Part shown: piece by piece, positions 7,800 to 16,073 of the stretch | How the letters are laid out: each line of letters begins with the position of its first letter | How positions within the stretch are numbered: position 1 is the stretch's first letter | From: an uncultured Oxalobacter sp. | GTDB lineage: Bacteria > Pseudomonadota > Gammaproteobacteria > Burkholderiales > Burkholderiaceae_D | Assembly (NCBI GenBank): GCA_905202055.1 | Contig: CAJKQK010000013.1 | Coordinates: forward strand, 1 to 38,541 | Direction of reading: 5' to 3' | DNA length: 38,541 bases | The notes under the pieces: model-generated | What the model saw: the letters and a program-made list of their open reading frames with translations, nothing else | What the model was told of the DNA's origin: nothing | The model's database searches: none | Translations under genes and position numbers: made by a program

Positions 7800-8387
7800 C
7801 TATTTTTCAGGGAAGTTTTTTTCCAGATGAGCCTTGTACCGCACGACATCCCTGTCGATTTGCGGGGCTTTCATGACGTCGTTGCACATGAAAGTCGGCA
7901 AAGGACTCATGCCGAGGAACTGGTTGGCTTTATGGAACGGGAAAAGGTCGGCGTCTATGCCTTTGCCTTCGAAGAACTGTCCCGCTTCCGTGAAAGCTTC
8001 GGCTGGAGCGTTCCATGTCATTGAAAACATGTATTTTTTGCCCTGGATGAGGCCGCCTGATCCGTATTTTTTGCTGGCATCGCTTCGGGTACGTCCATCG
8101 CTTTCATAGAGTTTGCCGTGGCCTGCCGTGAAGACTTCGTCGACGTATTTTTTCATGATCCAGGGGGCTTCCATCCACCATGCGGGGAACTGGTAAATGA
8201 CGGAATCGGCCCACAGGTATTTTTCGACTTCCGCTGTCGTGTCGTAGCCGTCGTCGATGCGGGTGGTCTTGACGTCATGACCCAGCGACGTCAGGGTTTC
8301 TTTTGCCACTTCCGTCAGGTAATCGTTCAGTTTGCCTTGTGAATGGCCGAAGTTTTTCGAAGCGTTGACAATCAGGATTTTGTTCAT
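7800..8387 (-). CDS. mdaB: NAD(P)H:quinone oxidoreductase MdaB
   Basis: This 195-residue flavodoxin-2-fold protein is collinear over its whole length with E. coli MdaB (modulator of drug activity B). Matching blocks include KILIVNASKNFGHSQGKLND, IYQFPAWWMEAPWIMKKYVD, DASKKYGSGGLIQGKKYM and FHKANQFLGMSPLPTF. It is a cytosolic FAD enzyme that reduces quinones by two electrons, protecting against redox cycling. I set the start at the internal ATG at 8387 because the family begins with this MNKILI segment; an upstream ATG at 8435 would add 16 unrelated residues. The ribosome site is weak (GAGAAAG). It appears monocistronic. Confidence 0.95.
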   Translation of the reverse strand: MNKILIVNASKNFGHSQGKLNDYLTEVAKETLTSLGHDVKTTRIDDGYDTTAEVEKYLWADSVIYQFPAWWMEAPWIMKKYVDEVFTAGHGKLYESDGRTRSDASKKYGSGGLIQGKKYMFSMTWNAPAEAFTEAGQFFEGKGIDADLFPFHKANQFLGMSPLPTFMCNDVMKAPQIDRDVVRYKAHLEKNFPEK

Positions 8388-8563
8388 TTTTTTCTTTCTC
8401 GCAGGGTAGACCTTGTCGTTATATGATCGGTTCAAGTTGAAAATAGGTATGAAATGCCGTTTTTCAATATGGATTGATCCGGAATATGAAACCCGGTTTT
8501 TTTTTGTATTCCGGTGTTTTTATCCTTTAATATGACAGAAAACAGGCTATACCGTTTTATCTC

Positions 8564-9106
8564 ATGACAGAAAAAAATTTCCACGTGGTGACCGCCGAAA
8601 CTGAAAGACTACTGATTCGTGAGCTGGTCGATGACGATTTATCCGGACTTTGCAGGGTATTGCAGGATACTGAAGTGACTTATGCCTATGAGCGCATCTT
8701 TTCGGACAATGAGATCAGATCATGGCTTAAAAGGCAATTCCAGTGCTATAGAACAGATGGTTTCGGAATGTGGGCTGTCGTTTTGAAGGAAACGGGAAAG
8801 ATGATCGGCCATGCAGGTATTTCAATGCAGGTTTACGGCGATGAAGCGCTTCCCGAGATCGGATACATGTTTGAAAAGTCTTTCTGGCATCAGGGGTTTG
8901 CGACGGAAGCGGTGATCGCCTGCCGGGATTATGCCTTTGCCGTGCTCGGTATGAGCACGGTTTATTCTGTCATCAGGGCGGACAATACGCCTTCGCGTGA
9001 AGTGGCACGACGAAACGGCATGAAAATTACAGGGACGGCTTTCCGGAGCGTGATGGGCCGGATGGTGACGCATTACATATATTCCGTCAAAAAACCGAAG
9101 AAATGA
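8564..9106 (+). CDS. GNAT-family N-acetyltransferase (RimJ/RimL type)
   Basis: This 180-residue protein is a single GNAT_3-type domain. It begins with ETERLLIRELVDDD, and the core has IGYMFEKSFWHQGFATEAV at about residues 101-119, where the HQGFATEA stretch is the acetyl-CoA pyrophosphate loop. NTPSREVARRNGMK follows, typical of the last core helix. Such enzymes acetylate ribosomal proteins, small molecules or drugs, and the acceptor is unknown. It lies alone on the plus strand between two minus-strand genes and ends at a strong terminator at 9133-9160. Confidence 0.9.
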   Translation: MTEKNFHVVTAETERLLIRELVDDDLSGLCRVLQDTEVTYAYERIFSDNEIRSWLKRQFQCYRTDGFGMWAVVLKETGKMIGHAGISMQVYGDEALPEIGYMFEKSFWHQGFATEAVIACRDYAFAVLGMSTVYSVIRADNTPSREVARRNGMKITGTAFRSVMGRMVTHYIYSVKKPKK

Positions 9107-9132
9107 ATCCCTTGCGTTCATGGCAATACGAT

Positions 9133-9160
9133 AAAACCGTTTGGTAAAAACGGTTTTTTT
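9133..9160. terminator. Bidirectional intrinsic terminator
   Basis: AAAACCGTTT (9133-9142) pairs perfectly with AAACGGTTTT (9148-9157) around the loop GGTAA, then TTT. It ends the GNAT message. Read on the minus strand it also lies just after the stop of the FUSC-like gene at 9159. Confidence 0.85.
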
Positions 9161-10142
9161 ATTGGATGGCCCGGATGTTTTTCAGGACGATACTGGTTAT
9201 TATCGCGAGCAGGCCGCCGATCAGTGTTTCATAAAGACGTTCGAACAGGGGCGAATAAACCGGATCGTTCCAGTAAAGCGCTATCTCTGTCATGGCCAGT
9301 ACGAAAAACGTCACACCAAACGATCTCAGTATCGGGGTTTTGTCGAGAAATGTCGGCAGGAAAAATGAAATGACAAAAAATGAAGCGAGAATGATGACCG
9401 ACGCGTTATAGCCGGTGGCCAGCATGATCATCAGCAGGATGACGGATAAAAAGCTCCCGGCAAAACGGGATATCGTATTTTTGAAAACGTGTTCGGCTTT
9501 CGGGTTCAGTACCATGACAAAGGTAAGGGGTGCCCAGTAAATTCTGCCCAGCTGTAGAAAGTCGGGAATGAGCAGGGAGAGGAGCATGCCGATGCTGTAG
9601 ATGAAAGCCCGGGGTATGGCATGTTTTTCCGATTTGTAGAGTTCTTTTGAAAAAAGGCCGTTTCTGAAGGCGGTAAAGTCATAGTTTTTCAGGTGCAGGA
9701 CGAAAAGAATGCCGAGAACGGTCAGTGTCCCGATCAGGTAACCGACGGGAAGTTCGTAGGAAACGCTGGTCAGTGTCGTTCCGATGGTCGAGAGCATGAT
9801 GATGTACCGGACGGCACGGTCGAGCACGGGATCTTTTCCGTAGGTGATGTGGAAGAAACAGGCGACTCCGAAAAGATAAACGTAAAACAGCCAGGAGAGT
9901 TGAAGCCAGTAACCAATATAGTTATTGATCATGATAATCATCATCAAAAAGAAAACGTAAAGATGATTACTGCGATCGGGTCGTGCATCGTACAGCGAAT
10001 AGGTGAACATGGACGAGAACGATGTCCACATCAGGGCATTCACTCCGAACAGCCAGTATCCGGCGAGGGTGGTAAATGCCACGCTGCACATAAAGATAAG
10101 GCCGTCTTTTATATCGAAATAGTTCAGTATGGCTTTGTTCAT
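9159..10142 (-). CDS. Short FUSC-like (FUSC_2 type) membrane protein
   Basis: This protein of 327 residues from the ATG at 10142 consists almost entirely of hydrophobic helices in two blocks (about residues 8-150 and 185-320). The second begins IYWAPLTFVMVLNPKAEHVFKNTISRFAG-like, the pattern of FUSC_2 modules. The large cytosolic middle and C-terminal regions of AaeB-type proteins are missing, making it about half their size. I prefer 10142 because the hydrophobic domain starts right after MNKAILNYF; an upstream ATG at 10202 would add 20 polar residues. It is monocistronic and unlike the other FUSC genes has no regulator or adaptor beside it. A transport role is inferred from the fold. Confidence 0.78.
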   Translation of the reverse strand: MNKAILNYFDIKDGLIFMCSVAFTTLAGYWLFGVNALMWTSFSSMFTYSLYDARPDRSNHLYVFFLMMIIMINNYIGYWLQLSWLFYVYLFGVACFFHITYGKDPVLDRAVRYIIMLSTIGTTLTSVSYELPVGYLIGTLTVLGILFVLHLKNYDFTAFRNGLFSKELYKSEKHAIPRAFIYSIGMLLSLLIPDFLQLGRIYWAPLTFVMVLNPKAEHVFKNTISRFAGSFLSVILLMIMLATGYNASVIILASFFVISFFLPTFLDKTPILRSFGVTFFVLAMTEIALYWNDPVYSPLFERLYETLIGGLLAIITSIVLKNIRAIQ

Positions 10143-10363
10143 GTTTCCGGAATGGTTGCCTGGGCGTTCCTGCGTTTCGGATTGTCGAATCGAGCATAAC
10201 AATCTGCCGGTATGGTCTTTTGATATGTCTGAAACAAATGACGGATAGCCGGTTTTGCCAGTTGCCGATTAATTTTTGAAAAAAGTGGTGTGACATAGCT
10301 GACCGATGTTGGAATGTCCTGTATGATTGTCTCCGTCGGGGAAGTTGCGTCCCGAGCAAACAG

Positions 10364-10392
10364 AAAAGGCCTCCTTTGGGAGGCCTTTTTTT
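10364..10392 (+). terminator. Orphan intrinsic terminator
   Basis: GGCCTCC (10368-10374) pairs with GGAGGCC (10379-10385) around TTTG, flanked by AAAA and seven T. It is well formed on the plus strand, yet no plus-strand gene lies upstream between 9106 and here. It could end a small RNA starting around 10290-10330 or, in reverse (T-run TTTTCTG), stop read-through from the operon ending at 10827. Confidence 0.75.
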
Positions 10393-10804
10393 ATGCCTGA
10401 ATGACAGGCATCTTTTTCTTCACCACCTTCCGTGCCCGTCATGCGCACATCCTTTTTTCGGACAATTTGAAAAGCATCCGCTTCGTCGCGGAGGGATGTT
10501 TTCGTTTTTGCAAAAGGGGTGCGGGGATCAACGACGGGTTATCAGCTGGACATATGTTGGTATTGCAGGAAAAGGAATATAAGTCATGAATGGAAAAACG
10601 GAAATTCGAGCTGCTTTATAGCTGACGGTGATAATAAACTTATCATGCTGACATGCATGCAATTCATTCAGACGTTTTGTAAAGCGCAATTGAATTATTC
10701 AAAATATGCATTGTTTTCCAGATGAATCCGGCTGCCGCGAAAACCGCGGAAGGAAGGCCGGTTTTTGCGGCAGAGCCAGTTCACTCAAAAAATGCTACAT
10801 CAAT

Positions 10805-10825
10805 GGGATATTAAAGGAATATCCC
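10805..10825 (-). terminator. Hairpin just after the NodT-type gene
   Basis: GGGATATT (10805-10812) pairs perfectly with AATATCCC (10818-10825), two bases after the stop at 10827. On the minus strand a T-run follows only about 12 bases later, so it is a weak intrinsic terminator or a 3'-end stabiliser. A second stem, CCACCTGT/ACAGGTGG, lies inside the last codons. Confidence 0.4.
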
Positions 10826-10826
10826 G

Positions 10827-12284
10827 TCAATTTTCCACCTGTGCAACAGGTGGAGTCTGTTCCCATCCCCCGCCTAATGCAAGGAAGACGCCGATCTGGT
10901 CGTTGACGAGTTTGGCGCTGGAAGCGGCGTAGGCACTTTCATCGTTGGCAAGTGTCCGTTCGGCGTCCAGTGTCGCCAGAAAATCGATGCGGCCGTGTTT
11001 GTATAAGCGGTGTGCCTGATCGGCAGCCAATGCGCTCTGGTCGCGGGCGGCTTTGAGTAATGCATTCCGGTCGAGTTCACGGGCGTAGCCGGTCAGGGCG
11101 CTTTCGGTTTCTTTCAAGGCGTTCAATACGGAAGCGTCGAATCGGGCAAAGGCGGCCTGATGTTCGGCCCTGGCCTGTTTGATCCGGCTGCGTGCGGTTC
11201 CCGTATCAGGGATTGTCCATGAAATGAGTGGACCGATGCTCCAGCGGTAGCCGTTGTTCTGGTCGAAACCATTCATCCTGCCGGTATATCCGCCACTCAA
11301 TCCCAGGTTGATTTTCGGATACAGGTCAGCCGTCGCGACGCCGATGCGGGCACTGGTGGCGGCCAGTTTGCGTTCAGCCTGACGGATGTCGGGGCGGCGT
11401 TTCAACAGGGCGGCTCCATCGCCGACGGGGATGGCTTGCGAGAGCTGAGGCGGCTTTTTGCATTGTCCGATGGTGGCAACCAGCGCGTTAGGGAGTTCTC
11501 CTGTCAGAACGGCCAGTTTGTAGAGGGCGATTTTCTGTTGTGCCTGTAGTGGCGGAACCGCAGCCAGCAGGGATTCGTACTGGGCCCGGGCACGGGAAAC
11601 ATCCATTGCCGTCCCACGCCCGCCACGGGTCAATTGTTGGGTGGTGTCCAGAAATTGTCTTTGCAATTCGGCCGAGTGTTCGGCAATGCCGATGCGCTGG
11701 GCGGAGGAACAGGCGTCGGCGTAAGCCCTGGCGGTATCGGCGGCGACAGTGATGCGGGTCACGTCTAGGGCAGCCTGTGCAGCATCCGTGTCGGCTGATG
11801 CGGCTTCGATGCCACGCGCGATTTGTCCGAAGAGATCCAGCTGGTAGGAGACGTTCAGGCCACCGTCGAATTTCCATGCATCGGAAAAGCGGTTTCCAAA
11901 ACCATGAGAAGCGGCAGAGGATCGTCCGAAAGCCGGTTCAGCGGAAACGGAGACTTGCGGTATGGTTCCCATCGCGGCTTCTTCAAGGGCGGCACGGGCA
12001 CGCGCCAGATTGGCGGACGCGACGCGCAGATCAGTGTTGTTCGACAGCGATTTTTCGATCAGGGAATTCAAGACGGGATCCTCGTACAGTTTCCACCAGT
12101 GATCCGGCAGGGTATCGGATTTGAACACTTTTTCCTGTGCCGCAGCAAAAGGTTCGGCTGCGCCCGGTTTGTTGATATCGGCGTTTTCCGGGATTTTATA
12201 GTCCGGCCCGACAACCGTACAGCCGGTCATGCCGATACAAACGAACAGTGGGGCCAGTTTCGAAAAGAAGGTATTGAAACGCAT
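10827..12284 (-). CDS. NodT/OprM-family outer membrane efflux lipoprotein
   Basis: This 485-residue protein has a lipoprotein signal peptide (MRFNTFFSKLAPLFVCIGMTGC, cleaved before Cys-22), so it is probably anchored in the outer membrane. VVGPDYKIP follows, the hallmark of NodT-type channels. Two outer membrane efflux (TolC-like) repeats cover about residues 70-270 and 285-475, with Ala-rich helices and motifs such as RPDIRQAERKLAATSARIGVATADLYPKINL-type (key: RPDIRQAE, ATADLYP). It would form the trimeric outer channel for the HlyD/FUSC pump whose genes lie directly upstream; the fusion-protein gene ends 9 bp before it. It closes the marR-FUSC-DUF1656-hlyD-nodT operon. Confidence 0.94.
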   Translation of the reverse strand: MRFNTFFSKLAPLFVCIGMTGCTVVGPDYKIPENADINKPGAAEPFAAAQEKVFKSDTLPDHWWKLYEDPVLNSLIEKSLSNNTDLRVASANLARARAALEEAAMGTIPQVSVSAEPAFGRSSAASHGFGNRFSDAWKFDGGLNVSYQLDLFGQIARGIEAASADTDAAQAALDVTRITVAADTARAYADACSSAQRIGIAEHSAELQRQFLDTTQQLTRGGRGTAMDVSRARAQYESLLAAVPPLQAQQKIALYKLAVLTGELPNALVATIGQCKKPPQLSQAIPVGDGAALLKRRPDIRQAERKLAATSARIGVATADLYPKINLGLSGGYTGRMNGFDQNNGYRWSIGPLISWTIPDTGTARSRIKQARAEHQAAFARFDASVLNALKETESALTGYARELDRNALLKAARDQSALAADQAHRLYKHGRIDFLATLDAERTLANDESAYAASSAKLVNDQIGVFLALGGGWEQTPPVAQVEN

Positions 12285-12293
12285 GGCTGATCC

Positions 12294-13205
12294 TTATTTC
12301 GCTGTCTTGTCGCTGGCGGCGACTGTCACGTTTTCAGAAGGGAATACCTCGATGGTAACCGTTTGTCCGGCAACGAGTTTCGTATCTGTTGGCAGATTGT
12401 CGAATTCAACGCGAACCGGAATGCGCTGGACGAGGCGAACCCAGTTGAAGGCCGGATTGATGTTCTGGAGAAGGTTGCTGCCCGTTGTGCGCTCGCGGTC
12501 GGCAATACCCCGGGAAACACTGTGGACATGGCCTTCCAGTACGGTGTCGCTGCTCATGAGTTTGACGGTTGCACGGTTGCCTTCGGCGATGTTCGGCAGC
12601 TTGGTTTCCTCAAAATAGCCTTCGGCATAGTAAGAGTTGCGGTCGACCAGTGCCATAACGGGCTTGCTGGCAGTGACATAGGAACCTGTACGCAAGTCGA
12701 GGTTGGTGACGGTGCCGTCGACAGCGGCGAGGACTTTGGTACGGTCAAGATCGAGCTGTGCCTTGTCACGGTTGACGACGGCCTGCAGGAGGGCGGCACG
12801 GGCTTCTTCCACGCGGGACTGTCCCTGTTCGGTCACTTCGGCGGCGACAAGGTCTTTCAGTTCCCTGTTACGGTTGGATTCGCGTATGGCCTGTGCCAGA
12901 GTGACTTTTGCAGCTTCCTCGGCGGCTTTTGCCTGTCTCAGGGCCAGCTCGAAGCGGGCAGGATCGATTTCGAAAAGTACGTCCCCGATATTGACTTGCT
13001 GGTTGTCTTTTACGTTGATTTTGACGACCTGACCGGTCACATCGGGTGCGACCTGAACGACGTCGGCCTTGATGCGGCCATCGCGCGTCCAGGGATCGTT
13101 TTCATAATGAATCCAGAGGCGCCATCCGATGAAGAGGGCCGCAAGGACAACCAGTATGGTGATCAGGTAACGTCTTAAAACGTTCAGGGATATTTTTGAA
13201 AACAT
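12294..13205 (-). CDS. AaeA-like HlyD-family membrane fusion protein
   Basis: This 303-residue protein has one membrane segment at about residues 13-32, then the AaeA-type WIHYENDPWTRDGRIKADVV. The lipoyl domain (VVKINVKDNQQVNIGDVLFEI), a coiled-coil hairpin (about residues 85-150), the second lipoyl half (KVLAAVDGTVTNLDLRTGSYV) and a beta-barrel domain follow. In E. coli AaeA joins the FUSC protein AaeB to export p-hydroxybenzoate and related aromatic acids. The ATG lies 2 bp after the stop of the frame-restored DUF1656 gene, the spacing expected for an aaeX-aaeA junction. It is symbol-worthy only as a homologue; the substrate is untested. Confidence 0.92.
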   Translation of the reverse strand: MFSKISLNVLRRYLITILVVLAALFIGWRLWIHYENDPWTRDGRIKADVVQVAPDVTGQVVKINVKDNQQVNIGDVLFEIDPARFELALRQAKAAEEAAKVTLAQAIRESNRNRELKDLVAAEVTEQGQSRVEEARAALLQAVVNRDKAQLDLDRTKVLAAVDGTVTNLDLRTGSYVTASKPVMALVDRNSYYAEGYFEETKLPNIAEGNRATVKLMSSDTVLEGHVHSVSRGIADRERTTGSNLLQNINPAFNWVRLVQRIPVRVEFDNLPTDTKLVAGQTVTIEVFPSENVTVAASDKTAK

Positions 13206-13207
13206 AG

Positions 13208-13419
13208 TTAAAACCTGCCGAATTTGTATAAAGTCACTAAAAGGCCGAGTACGACGAAAAAGAGGGCGACATCGAAGAGTGGCGGGGGTGCCAGATGTGC
13301 CGGTAAAAACCTTTACGGGCCAGAAAAAGGCTGATCAGTCGCGTTGCGACAAGCGCAATCAGCGATGTGAGCATCAGCACGGGAAAATACATACCGAAGA
13401 AACTGAATTCTCCAGTCAT
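13208..13419 (-). pseudogene. DUF1656 (AaeX-like) small membrane protein with apparent frameshift
   Basis: The start at 13419 overlaps the upstream FUSC stop (ATGA). The N-terminal frame reads MTGEFSFFGMYFPVLMLT, then FLARKGFYRHIWHP, as DUF1656 proteins do. At the five-G run 13284-13288 (CCCCC in the coding strand) the family sequence switches frame. The original frame continues into unrelated residues and stops at 13237. The alternative frame reads LFDVALFFVVLGLLVTLYKF and stops at 13208-13210, which is the normal DUF1656 C-terminus. DUF1656 proteins have two membrane helices and accompany FUSC/HlyD pumps. A net change of minus one or plus two bases in the C-run explains it; two extra C would restore the usual W-H-x-x-L-F spacing. 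It could be a real mutation, slippage or a sequencing error. Confidence 0.82.
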
Positions 13420-15482
13420 ACAGCCTCCTTGAAAACCAGAGTTTGGGGATAATAGGGTGAGGCATCGGGAAACAGGTCGCGCCGGATACCGGTCAGGGCA
13501 GCGATGGCCGAGTTTTGCCTGATGCGTGAAGGCATGTTGCAGACCGATTGCAGCATGTCGTCGATTCGTTCAATCATGGCGTCCCGTTCGGACGGTTCAT
13601 GCGAACGCTTGCCGAACCAGTCGGACAGGGCTTTCAAAAGCGGTGCGATATCGATACCGTTCCGTTCAAGGCGGGAACGCATATGCATCAGGTAAACCAC
13701 GTTGACGCCGATGCGCATTTGCCCGAAAAGGCTGGCGATGGCGTTATCCTTTTCGGAACCCAGTCCGGAAAGGCGCGGGGCGATAACGGTCAGGCGGTCG
13801 ATCATGCGGACAGAGGTCTGAATGACCGGCGGGGGTGTCCGGGTCGATTTCGCCAGCCGCGAAATTTCGTCGCCGACCCCGGCAAGAAGCCGTTTCGTCG
13901 TCCATTCCGCATCGAATGAACGGAATATCATGGCGGAGACGAGCGCCATCGTGATGCCGATACATTGTGCAAAAACCTGCCCGTTCATGAAAGAGGTGGC
14001 GTTCGCCATATCCAGATCGTACATGGTGGTTGTGGACCAGATTCCCATCATGAAGATGGTCGTGCCGAAAGCGGTTGCCGGCCGTGCCATAAAGATGCCT
14101 CCGATAATGACGAATGGGGCGAAAAGCAGCATGAGCGATTCAAAGGAATGCGTGCTGTACATGACGACGAGCAGATAAAAACCAGCGGGCAGAAGCGAGT
14201 AGATCGTAAAGAGAAGCACTTTCTTCAGGGCAGCGACGGAATTGTCGTTGCGGATGAAAGAAAGATAAAAAATGCTCGTCATCATCGGCGCGCAAAAACC
14301 GGCATTCCACCCGCTTGCCACCCAGAAAAGCGACGCCAGCATAATGGAAAAGACAGCTGAGGCAGAGACAAGCAGGGCCAGATGGCGGTCTTTGGTCAGA
14401 TGGTTGAGCGAAACAGGTGTTGTTTTGGGTGATGCGCTTGCCTTGCCTTTGAGGCTGTCATCGATGGCGCGCCGCTGGTCGGCACAATTTTCACGTGACG
14501 TGATCAGTTTTTCGAGGTTGCTTGCCAGATGAACGATCAGGACTTCATCCCATGAAGCGTTTTGGGTGATTTCAGGCAAGCCGTGTCTGATCCGTTCGCG
14601 CAGCCATTGGGCGCTTTCAGGTGTGGGCCTGTCCTCTTCTATCCAGCTGGCAATATTGTCGAGCAGATATTTCCAGTATTCGGACAGTTTGCCGGCTTTT
14701 CCGAGTTCCATCACGCTGTCCTCGATTGAGGTGATCAGCGGGATCACGACCGTCAGGCGATCCTGAAGCAGCCGGATATTGGCCACGGCCCATTTTTCGT
14801 TTGAGGTGTCGTGGGGAAGGTTGGCGGACAGGACACGCAGATCGGAAATGATGTGCGCGGCATTCAGTCTGGGAGCATTGCCCGGCGGAGTGCTGCCTCT
14901 CAAAATGGTGGCCGTCCATTGGCGAATGTCTTTCCTGACGGCATCCATCCGGTTGATGACGGCAGAGCCGATATGGCGAGGAAAAATGAGGCTGTGAATG
15001 AGGATAGCCGAGACAAAACCGATGCCCGTTTCTTCTGCGCGGGCGATTGCCATATCGGTGATGTATTGCACATTGATGAAATTGATGTCGCCCAGCACAC
15101 TGAAAATAATGACGGGTACGGTAAAACCGGCGACAGTATAAACGTAGGCGTCCGTCGTCCGTTTCAGCATGGAAAAGTACATGCAGGTGCCGACCCAGAG
15201 GGCGATCAGAAAGCACAGCAGGATGGTGTAGTTGACGAACGAGATAAGCAGGAAAACGGATGCAACGGTGCCGAACAGGGTACCGACGAGACGTGACATG
15301 CCGCGAACGTAAACGCTGCCTGCCATGGACTGGGAAACGATACAGGTCGCCATCGGTGCCCAGAAAGGGCGGGGCAAGCCGAGTCTTAATGCAATGTAGA
15401 GCGCCAGCATGGCCGCAAGGAAGCATTTCACTCCGAAAAGGAGTTCTCCCCATGTCGGTTTTTGCAGGTAGTCTTTAAGCAT
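13416..15482 (-). CDS. AaeB-like FUSC-family aromatic acid exporter
   Basis: This 688-residue protein has the classic AaeB layout. An N-terminal membrane block (about residues 15-165) carries MLALYIALRLGLPRPFWAP. A cytosolic region (about 170-370) follows, then a second membrane block starting at LALLVSASAVFSIMLASLFW, with AGFCAPMM and WSTTTMYDLDMANATSF, and last a cytosolic C-terminal part ending GIRRDLFPDASPYYP. It is the inner-membrane pump partner of the downstream DUF1656, HlyD and NodT proteins. The gene starts 6 bp after marR and overlaps DUF1656 by 4 bp, so translation is coupled. Likely substrates are aromatic carboxylic acids, by analogy only. Confidence 0.93.
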   Translation of the reverse strand: MLKDYLQKPTWGELLFGVKCFLAAMLALYIALRLGLPRPFWAPMATCIVSQSMAGSVYVRGMSRLVGTLFGTVASVFLLISFVNYTILLCFLIALWVGTCMYFSMLKRTTDAYVYTVAGFTVPVIIFSVLGDINFINVQYITDMAIARAEETGIGFVSAILIHSLIFPRHIGSAVINRMDAVRKDIRQWTATILRGSTPPGNAPRLNAAHIISDLRVLSANLPHDTSNEKWAVANIRLLQDRLTVVIPLITSIEDSVMELGKAGKLSEYWKYLLDNIASWIEEDRPTPESAQWLRERIRHGLPEITQNASWDEVLIVHLASNLEKLITSRENCADQRRAIDDSLKGKASASPKTTPVSLNHLTKDRHLALLVSASAVFSIMLASLFWVASGWNAGFCAPMMTSIFYLSFIRNDNSVAALKKVLLFTIYSLLPAGFYLLVVMYSTHSFESLMLLFAPFVIIGGIFMARPATAFGTTIFMMGIWSTTTMYDLDMANATSFMNGQVFAQCIGITMALVSAMIFRSFDAEWTTKRLLAGVGDEISRLAKSTRTPPPVIQTSVRMIDRLTVIAPRLSGLGSEKDNAIASLFGQMRIGVNVVYLMHMRSRLERNGIDIAPLLKALSDWFGKRSHEPSERDAMIERIDDMLQSVCNMPSRIRQNSAIAALTGIRRDLFPDASPYYPQTLVFKEAV

Positions 15483-15488
15483 TTTCCA

Positions 15489-15929
15489 TCAGTACAGTTT
15501 GATCGACTGGCCCAGTTTTTCCAGTACTTTCAGGCAGGTTTCCAGTTCCGGCTGTTCGATATCCTTAAACAGCTCGCGACGGAAAGGCCTCATCGCTTCA
15601 CCGATCTGGCGGACACGTTCCCGGCCGTTTTCGGTCAGGCTTAACAGACGGGCGCGACGGTCGTTGGAATCTTCTTCACGGCTCAGGAGTTCGGCTGCAA
15701 TGAGCTGGTCGATGACCCGTACGACTGAGGAAGGGTCCAACCCCATTGCTTCCGCCACTTCTCCCGGCCTGACACGGTCTCCCATGCGGCTGATGACAAC
15801 GGCTGGCCATGCCGTAGCCTGTGAAAGGCCATACCGGGCGGCCACCTTGTCGGCGGCGGTTTTATATGCACGTGCAACTCGGGAAAGGGTGCCGGTGAGC
15901 GACATCAGTAACTGATCTTGATCTTTCAT
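15489..15929 (-). CDS. MarR-family regulator of the aae-like operon
   Basis: This 146-residue winged-helix protein has the MarR core at about residues 35-100. The recognition region (VAEAMGLDPSSVVRVIDQL) is followed by the wing (REEDSNDRRARLLSLTENG), where the DxRRxxLxLT motif is typical. It resembles the second MarR (18176-18637) along its whole length, including the start SRVARAYKTAADKVAARYGL, so the two are paralogues beside paralogous FUSC genes. It is the first gene of the operon and probably autoregulates through the palindrome at 15951-15962. MarR proteins of this sort are usually released from DNA by phenolic ligands. Confidence 0.93.
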   Translation of the reverse strand: MKDQDQLLMSLTGTLSRVARAYKTAADKVAARYGLSQATAWPAVVISRMGDRVRPGEVAEAMGLDPSSVVRVIDQLIAAELLSREEDSNDRRARLLSLTENGRERVRQIGEAMRPFRRELFKDIEQPELETCLKVLEKLGQSIKLY

Positions 15930-15950
15930 GATAATAAAATAGTTTGCATG

Positions 15951-15998
15951 TCAAATATTTGAAAATGTAAATATTAACCTTTCAACTATTCATGTCAA
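15951..15998 (-). promoter_or_regulatory. Predicted marR promoter with palindromic operator
   Basis: TTGAAA (minus strand, 15980-15985) and TCAAAT (15957-15962) are 17 bp apart, giving about 20 nt of leader before the ATG at 15929. The perfect 12-bp palindrome TCAAATATTTGA (15951-15962) covers the -10. The octamer CATGTCAA occurs at 15947-15954 and again at 15991-15998, 44 bp apart, flanking the promoter. A MarR dimer bound here would block transcription. Inferred. Confidence 0.5.
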
Positions 15999-16073
15999 TA
16001 GAATTCGCAGTTTAAAGGGAGGCCGTTTCATATTTTTGTATCTTTCAGGGTATTTTTTCGGTTCCAGTCAGGT

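Larger units (their letters stand above)
10143..10826. other. Gene-poor spacer with one orphan terminator
   Basis: About 680 bp between two minus-strand genes. Short open frames occur on the plus strand (for example 10376-10582 and 10519-10725), but they have no ribosome sites and no protein-like composition. The only clear structures are the hairpin with a T-run at 10364-10392 and an 8-bp stem at 10805-10825. I see no tRNA or known RNA family here. Confidence 0.6.

Noticed and set aside
10376..10906. Several short plus-strand frames
   Set aside because: Mutually overlapping, without ribosome sites, one inside a terminator; they look like chance.
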